NCBI GenBank assembly: GCA_001628405.1
Contig: LURN01000072.1
Coordinates: 1-52,143, forward strand
From: Candidatus Thioglobus sp. REDSEA-S12_B1
GTDB lineage: Bacteria > Pseudomonadota > Gammaproteobacteria > PS1 > Pseudothioglobaceae
Length of the DNA stretch: 52,143 nt
Reading direction: 5' to 3'
The notes under the pieces are model-generated. The model saw only the letters and a program-made list of their open reading frames with translations. It did no database searches and was not told the DNA's origin. Numbering within the stretch: position 1 is the stretch's first letter; every line of letters begins with the position of its first letter. Shown one piece after another: positions 48,552 to 52,143 of the stretch. The position numbers and the translations under genes are program-made.

Positions 48552-48956
48552 TTAGTCAATTTTACTGTCGCCATAACCTCTACTTTGAGGATCATTAGGA
48601 TTTATAGTGTAATAACAACCTTTCTCTTCAATAAAGATGTGGTGCCATGTTTTTAAGTCCTTTGAATCTTCAAGACTCCCTGCTGTTACGCTTATAGTCG
48701 ACTTATTGTCATTTTGCCAAAACATATTTGCACCACAATTATCACAAAAACCATGTCTTGAGCCTTCATGGGTATAGAACCACTTTATCTTACCCTTGAT
48801 TTTAATATTATCTCTACTTACTTGTGACGCAGCCATAAAATGTCCGGTCATTTTTCGACATTGATCACAGTGGCAATAAGAAATATCATTTAAATCATAG
48901 GCTGTATAGGTTGTTTGCCCACAAACACAAGACCCTTTATACTCGATACTTGGCAT
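48552..48956 (-). CDS. GFA/CENP-V-domain zinc protein
   Basis: A 134-residue protein of the family named after glutathione-dependent formaldehyde-activating enzyme. Zinc ligands are visible as CVCGQTTY near residue 11, CHCDQCRKMTG near 33 and FCDNCGANMFW near 91. Many members have no tested activity. Its place inside a C1 oxidation operon, where methylene-THF can release formaldehyde, suggests formaldehyde handling, but this is inference. A purine-rich GGAGG at the end of the upstream methyltransferase gene could serve as its ribosome site. Confidence 0.85.
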   Translation of the reverse strand: MPSIEYKGSCVCGQTTYTAYDLNDISYCHCDQCRKMTGHFMAASQVSRDNIKIKGKIKWFYTHEGSRHGFCDNCGANMFWQNDNKSTISVTAGSLEDSKDLKTWHHIFIEEKGCYYTINPNDPQSRGYGDSKID

Positions 48957-48959
48957 ATT

Positions 48960-49856
48960 TTAGGCGCGCCTCCTTCTTCTTCTTTCGCCTCTTGGATTGT
49001 CTCCCTCTTTAGCAGGTTCTTTGTAGGCTGATATCCATGTAGTACAGCCTTCATCAACTCCGGTAAGTACGTCTCCTGCGCGAATAGCCTGAACAAGCTC
49101 GGGATGCAAAGGATTAACAATGGCTGAGGTCATACCCGCTGCAATCAACATCGGCAAGAAAGCGTTATTGATTCCATTACGCTGGGGCAAGCCGAAGCTC
49201 ACATTTGAAGCGCCACATGTAGTATTTACTTTTAACTCACTTCTAAGTTTTCTCACTAATTCAAAAACTTGATTTCCAGCCTGAGAGATTGCACCAATTG
49301 GCATCACTAGGGGGTCAACGACTACATCCTCAGGTTTGATGCCGTAGTCAGATGCATGCTCAACAATCTTTTTGGCTACCTTAAAGCGTTCATTAGGATC
49401 TTCACTGATGCCGGTCTCATCATTAGAGATTGCAACAACAGCAGCATCATATTTTTTAACCAAGGGAAGTACACGCTCCAAAACCTCAGTTTCTCCCGTA
49501 GTGGAATTAACAAGAGCTCTGCCTTGATAAGCAGCCAGACCTGATTCGAGTGCCTCAATAATAGATGAGTCAATTGAAATAGGAACATCTACAACGGCTT
49601 GAACGCGCCTGATAGACTCAGCTAAAATGGCTGGCTCATCTGCCAAGGGTATTCCTGCATTGACATCGAGCATTTGAGCACCAGCCTCAACCTGCGCTAT
49701 TGCATCAGAGACTACTCTTGAGTAATCTCCTTCCTTCATCTCTGCAGCAAGAATTTTTCTTCCAGTTGGGTTGATTCTTTCTCCAATCATCACAAACGGA
49801 TGACCAAAGCCTATGGTGACCTCCTTAGAGGCAGATGATAGAGTAGTTGTTGCCAA
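48960..49856 (-). CDS. Methyl-THF:corrinoid protein methyltransferase (pterin-binding family)
   Basis: A 298-residue dihydropteroate-synthase-like barrel of the MeTr/MtrH/MetH-pterin group, which moves methyl between THF and corrinoid. Visible blocks are GERINPTGRK, QVEAGAQMLDVNAG, ISIDSSIIEAL, NSTTGE, DPLVMPIG and TTCGASNVSFGLPQR. In this operon it most likely passes methyl from the corrinoid to THF. The start is TTG at 49856, preceded by AAGGAG 8 nt upstream, which overlaps the expected end of metF. The C-terminus is RGERRRRRRA, a six-Arg tail. Confidence 0.9.
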   Translation of the reverse strand: MATTTLSSASKEVTIGFGHPFVMIGERINPTGRKILAAEMKEGDYSRVVSDAIAQVEAGAQMLDVNAGIPLADEPAILAESIRRVQAVVDVPISIDSSIIEALESGLAAYQGRALVNSTTGETEVLERVLPLVKKYDAAVVAISNDETGISEDPNERFKVAKKIVEHASDYGIKPEDVVVDPLVMPIGAISQAGNQVFELVRKLRSELKVNTTCGASNVSFGLPQRNGINNAFLPMLIAAGMTSAIVNPLHPELVQAIRAGDVLTGVDEGCTTWISAYKEPAKEGDNPRGERRRRRRA

Positions 49857-49872
49857 TTTTATTGCTCCTTAA

Positions 49873-50464
49873 TTAGTTATTGATCGCACTCTTTATCCAT
49901 GAGGCATTAACATTAATGCCTCCCAATGGGAAAAAGTGAACATTTTTGTTTCCAGCTTAATGCTGCTTCTACATTTTTATTGGAACCGTCATTATCAATA
50001 TCTTTGTTACCTTCTGGATGTCCAGCAAAGTGCAAGTGCTTGAAATTATATTTTTCAAATAGTTCTGATTCTACTAGCTGCATTGAACTCTCATAAACAC
50101 CATGAGGCTGACTGACTCCTCCTGCTAAAAGCAGGGCTTGATCAATTCCCGCCTCTCCCTGATATCTATTTATCCAATCCTCGAGCTGACTCTTATCCTT
50201 AATAATACGAGCCGGAAAATGAGGCATCACATCAAAACCTTCCGAGCTAATTCTCTTGGCTGTTTGAACCATCTCGTCAATTGGCACACCCTCAATATGC
50301 GCTATGTAGACTCTGGTATTTTGAGGCAGTATTTCATTAAAATTCTCAATTTTTGAAGCTGTACGAGGCATAACTTCAATTGAGAAATTTTCCAAAAAAT
50401 CTTTGAGTGAGCTGCTGACTTTTTTGGCCTCTTTCTTTGAGCTTAATGCACTTAAAATTGACAT
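49873..50464 (-). pseudogene. metF: Methylenetetrahydrofolate reductase-like gene with internal deletion and frameshift
   Basis: The N-terminal half is a normal MTHFR-type barrel (EVMPR, VYIAHIEG, MPHFPAR, LLLAGGVSQPHG, FAGHPEGNKDID) up to WKQ at residues 171-173. The annotated frame then ends ten residues later at 49913. In the next frame, 49947-49873 encodes KNVHFFPLGGINVNASW and a few more residues to TAA, which is the C-terminal end of the same family. About 100 central residues are therefore missing, with a frame change at the junction near 49943-49950. The TAA at 49873 overlaps the ribosome site of the next gene, as an intact operon gene would. The enzyme would oxidise methyl-THF to methylene-THF. 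Confidence 0.82.
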
Positions 50465-50494
50465 AATTTTTTCATCCTAAACTTAGACAGGTTT

Positions 50495-51130
50495 TTAAAC
50501 TAGTGGCTCTATATCTATTTCCTCGAAAACATAATTGAGACTTCCTGTTCCAACAAGCCGATATTCATAATCAAAACCAAAGTCCTTTGCGTATTGCTCT
50601 GCATCTTTTTTCCATTGTTCATTTTCAGTTTGTGCCAGATAAACAAGTTTTTTATAATGTTCAAAATAAGTATCAAAAAGTTCAGGGTACTTATCAAGGC
50701 CAAGCCCTTTAATCATAATTCTATTAAAATTCTTAACTAAGTAGTCTGTCAAATAAAAAGTTCCTATCTCGTCTTCAGAAAGTTTTTCAAATACATCTTT
50801 GCCTGCAAAAAACTCATAACAATGGGCGCCATCTATCCTCTTGGCCTGATACTTATTTACAACTTTATCGAGTGCACCGCCAGTTCCACAATCAGCATAG
50901 GCAATATATACCTCCCCATAAAGATGGGCATTCTTAGATAAATAATCCTCCACGCCTGGTGCAATTAATTGGGGGGAGTTATGCCAACTGGCAGGTAAGC
51001 ACTGAATGTTCACTTTATCTGAAAATGAAGGATTTTGTTTGACCAGTCTTAACAGATCGTAAACAAGTGCACCACAACCTAATACTAACCTTTGTTTATT
51101 TTCATCAGCAGCTTTCTTATCTATGAGCAC
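50495..51130 (-). CDS. DUF1638 protein of corrinoid methyltransfer clusters
   Basis: About 211 residues, starting best at GTG 51130 (VLIDKKAADENKQ), which overlaps the corrinoid gene by 14 nt; the longer frame would only be mttC read out of phase. The domain begins RLVLGCGALVYDLL and contains SWHNSPQLIAPGVEDYL, YADCGTGGALD, DGAHCYEFFAG and NRIMIKGLGLDKYPEL, with conserved Cys and His suggesting metal or corrinoid contact. DUF1638 genes occur beside methylamine methyltransferase genes in archaea and bacteria, but no function is established. The start codon is uncertain. Confidence 0.8.
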   Translation of the reverse strand: MLIDKKAADENKQRLVLGCGALVYDLLRLVKQNPSFSDKVNIQCLPASWHNSPQLIAPGVEDYLSKNAHLYGEVYIAYADCGTGGALDKVVNKYQAKRIDGAHCYEFFAGKDVFEKLSEDEIGTFYLTDYLVKNFNRIMIKGLGLDKYPELFDTYFEHYKKLVYLAQTENEQWKKDAEQYAKDFGFDYEYRLVGTGSLNYVFEEIDIEPLV

Positions 51131-51821
51131 GCTTTTTATCCAGACTGCGGACATACTCCTCAGCCATCTCAGCACTTCTTGCAGCGTCGCGACCATAGGC
51201 TGGTACGCCAATTGAATCAGCAAACTCTTGATTTAGTGGGGCACCGCCGCACATTATGTGAACGTCTTTTCGCATTCCTCTTTTTTCCATTTCCTCTACA
51301 ACAACTCCCATGTACGGCATCGTCGTTGTCAGTAATGCAGACATGCCAAGAATCACCGGTTCATGTGTATCAACTGCCTCCAAGTAGTTTTCAACAGGAT
51401 TATTAATTCCTAAGTCAATAACCTCAAATCCAGCTCCCTCGCACATCATTCCAACAAGGTTTTTACCAATATCATGAATGTCGCCCTTCACCGTACCAAT
51501 AACAAACTTACCTAATGAGGTATCTTCAGCTGATTCAGCAAGAATGGGCCTTAGGACGCTCATTCCACCCTTCATTGCACCAGCGCACTTAAGAACTTCC
51601 GGCACAAATAGAATGCCATCCCTAAAATCAATTCCAACAATTTTCATGCCCCCTACCAAGGCTTCGCCTAAGACATCATTAGCATCCCAGCCTCTTGATA
51701 GAAGTATTTCAGTCCCTTCAGTTACTTCAGCATCAAGACCATCATATAGGTCATCTTGTATTTGCTCAACGAGCTCTTTGTCATCAAGATCATTCAGGTC
51801 AAAATCGTCTTCATCACTCAT
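51117..51821 (-). CDS. mttC: Methyl-carrying corrinoid protein (MttC/MtbC-like)
   Basis: The cobalamin carrier of the pathway. Start at ATG 51821 with GAGG 7 nt upstream. The 234 residues have an acidic head (15 Asp/Glu and one Lys in the first 32), the N-terminal helical cap, and the B12-binding Rossmann domain with the lower-ligand motif D114-x-H116-x-x-G119 in GDIHDIGKNLV. LGMSALLTTTMPYM and CGGAPLN complete the B12-binding domain. It is the first gene of the operon, directly behind a near-consensus promoter. The acidic head is longer than the helical cap requires and is the counterpart of the Arg tails on its partners. Confidence 0.93.
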   Translation of the reverse strand: MSDEDDFDLNDLDDKELVEQIQDDLYDGLDAEVTEGTEILLSRGWDANDVLGEALVGGMKIVGIDFRDGILFVPEVLKCAGAMKGGMSVLRPILAESAEDTSLGKFVIGTVKGDIHDIGKNLVGMMCEGAGFEVIDLGINNPVENYLEAVDTHEPVILGMSALLTTTMPYMGVVVEEMEKRGMRKDVHIMCGGAPLNQEFADSIGVPAYGRDAARSAEMAEEYVRSLDKKRAHR

Positions 51822-51867
51822 TGTCAAGCCTCAAAATGTAAGGAATAAAATAAACTTAAAAATCCGA

Positions 51868-51896
51868 AAGATACCTTGAATTAATTTCGGTGTCAA
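51868..51896 (-). promoter_or_regulatory. Near-consensus sigma70 promoter of the C1 operon
   Basis: On the minus strand TTGACA (51891-51896), a spacer of exactly 17 nt, and TATCTT (51868-51873). The start would lie about 40 nt before the mttC ATG. The sequence upstream (51897-52033) is AT-rich without another gene; no operator was recognised. Confidence 0.75.
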
Positions 51897-52033
51897 TCTT
51901 TAAATTTACATTTTAATCGTTTTTCTTTTGAGGAAAAAAACTTGACTATCTCAGCCCTTTAAGTCATTGTTATTTAGGAATATTTATGAGTATAAAAATA
52001 AATGAAAAAAACGACAAAAAAAGTTGAAAAAAA

Positions 52034-52143
52034 CTAAACTATCTGGCCCATAAAGTTGTCATATATTTGCCTTGCACAGCTTAAACATTGACTCATATTT
52101 TTATCACTTTTCTGTTTAAGTTCAGAGAGAGCGTTCTTTCCCA
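52034..52143 (-). CDS. 3' end of an unidentified gene
   Basis: A frame enters from the right edge and stays open for 35 codons to TAG at 52034. The end reads MSQCLSCARQIYDNF with a C-x-x-C pair, then six more residues. The other two minus-strand frames are closed early. The piece is too short to name; it is about 140 nt upstream of the C1 operon promoter. Confidence 0.4.
   Translation of the reverse strand, partial: GKNALSELKQKSDKNMSQCLSCARQIYDNFMGQIV

Noticed and set aside
48960..49000. Poly-Arg codons as a mere ribosome-binding by-product
   Set aside because: This could hold for the methyltransferase tail, where GGAGG precedes the GFA gene. RACo's tail is followed by a separate AGGAG, and MttB's tag is at its own N-terminus, so the explanation fails for the set.
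1..52143. CRISPR arrays, tRNA genes, insertion sequences or prophage
   Set aside because: I saw no regularly spaced repeats, no cloverleaf-type sequence with conserved tRNA boxes in the intergenic gaps, and no transposase or phage structural motifs.

Overview
The window is compact, visibly AT-rich bacterial DNA with almost no intergenic space. The core genes (ispH, accD next to trpA, hemE, glmU, polA, the mnmG-rsmG pair) have gammaproteobacterial character. Combined with a full lower-glycolysis/gluconeogenesis block, class I aldolase and a large one-carbon (C1) oxidation cluster, this suggests a free-living marine gammaproteobacterium with a streamlined genome, perhaps of the SUP05/Thioglobus kind. 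That placement is an inference from gene content and protein style. No rRNA, tRNA, CRISPR array, prophage or insertion sequence was seen, and no gene-free stretch exceeds 300 bases.

Layout. 1-6.4 kb (mostly minus strand): the 5' end of a PfkB-type kinase, then ispH, accD, trpA, hemE, rpmE, a BolA-family gene (ibaG) and a low-affinity phosphate transporter with its DUF47/PhoU-like partner. 6.6-7.7 kb: thioredoxin-type arsenate reductase and an aquaporin, an arsenic detoxification pair with a perfect palindrome before it. 7.9-11.3 kb (plus): glmU, an MFS transporter and a TauD-type dioxygenase. 11.3-20.3 kb (minus): metC-like lyase, an AddA/RecB-like helicase-nuclease coupled to argS, and polA. 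20.5-22.1 kb (plus): an isolated znuC and dapD. 22.1-22.8 kb: two tandem copies of a 72-residue membrane-protein cassette, each with its own promoter, leader and terminator. 22.9-27.8 kb (minus): ubiA remnant, rluC, tatD, rsmG, mnmG. 27.9-34.6 kb (minus): tkt-gap-pgk-pyk-fba. 34.9-38.1 kb (plus): ppsA and its regulator.

The most striking region is 38.1-51.9 kb, read on the minus strand from a near-consensus promoter at 51868-51896. Its order is corrinoid protein (mttC-like), DUF1638, methylene-THF reductase, methyl-THF:corrinoid methyltransferase, a GFA/CENP-V-type zinc protein, corrinoid reductive activator (RACo), MttB-superfamily methyltransferase, formate-THF ligase, fdhD, fdhB and fdhA. 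Together they outline a path in which a methyl group from a quaternary or tertiary amine is taken off by corrinoid chemistry, passed to THF, oxidised to formyl-THF (FolD would be needed from elsewhere), released as formate with ATP gain and oxidised to CO2. The three proteins that must touch the corrinoid carrier each end in a short poly-arginine tag, while the carrier begins with a strongly acidic head. I propose this as a charge-based docking system.

A second theme is damage. metF in the C1 cluster has lost its middle with a frameshift, rluC and ubiA are fused across a deletion that removed the end of one and the start of the other, and fdhB lacks the glycine-rich FMN/NADH loop. These look like a repeated kind of internal deletion, either a sequencing/assembly artefact or real decay. 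They should be settled before the pathway is taken as functional.
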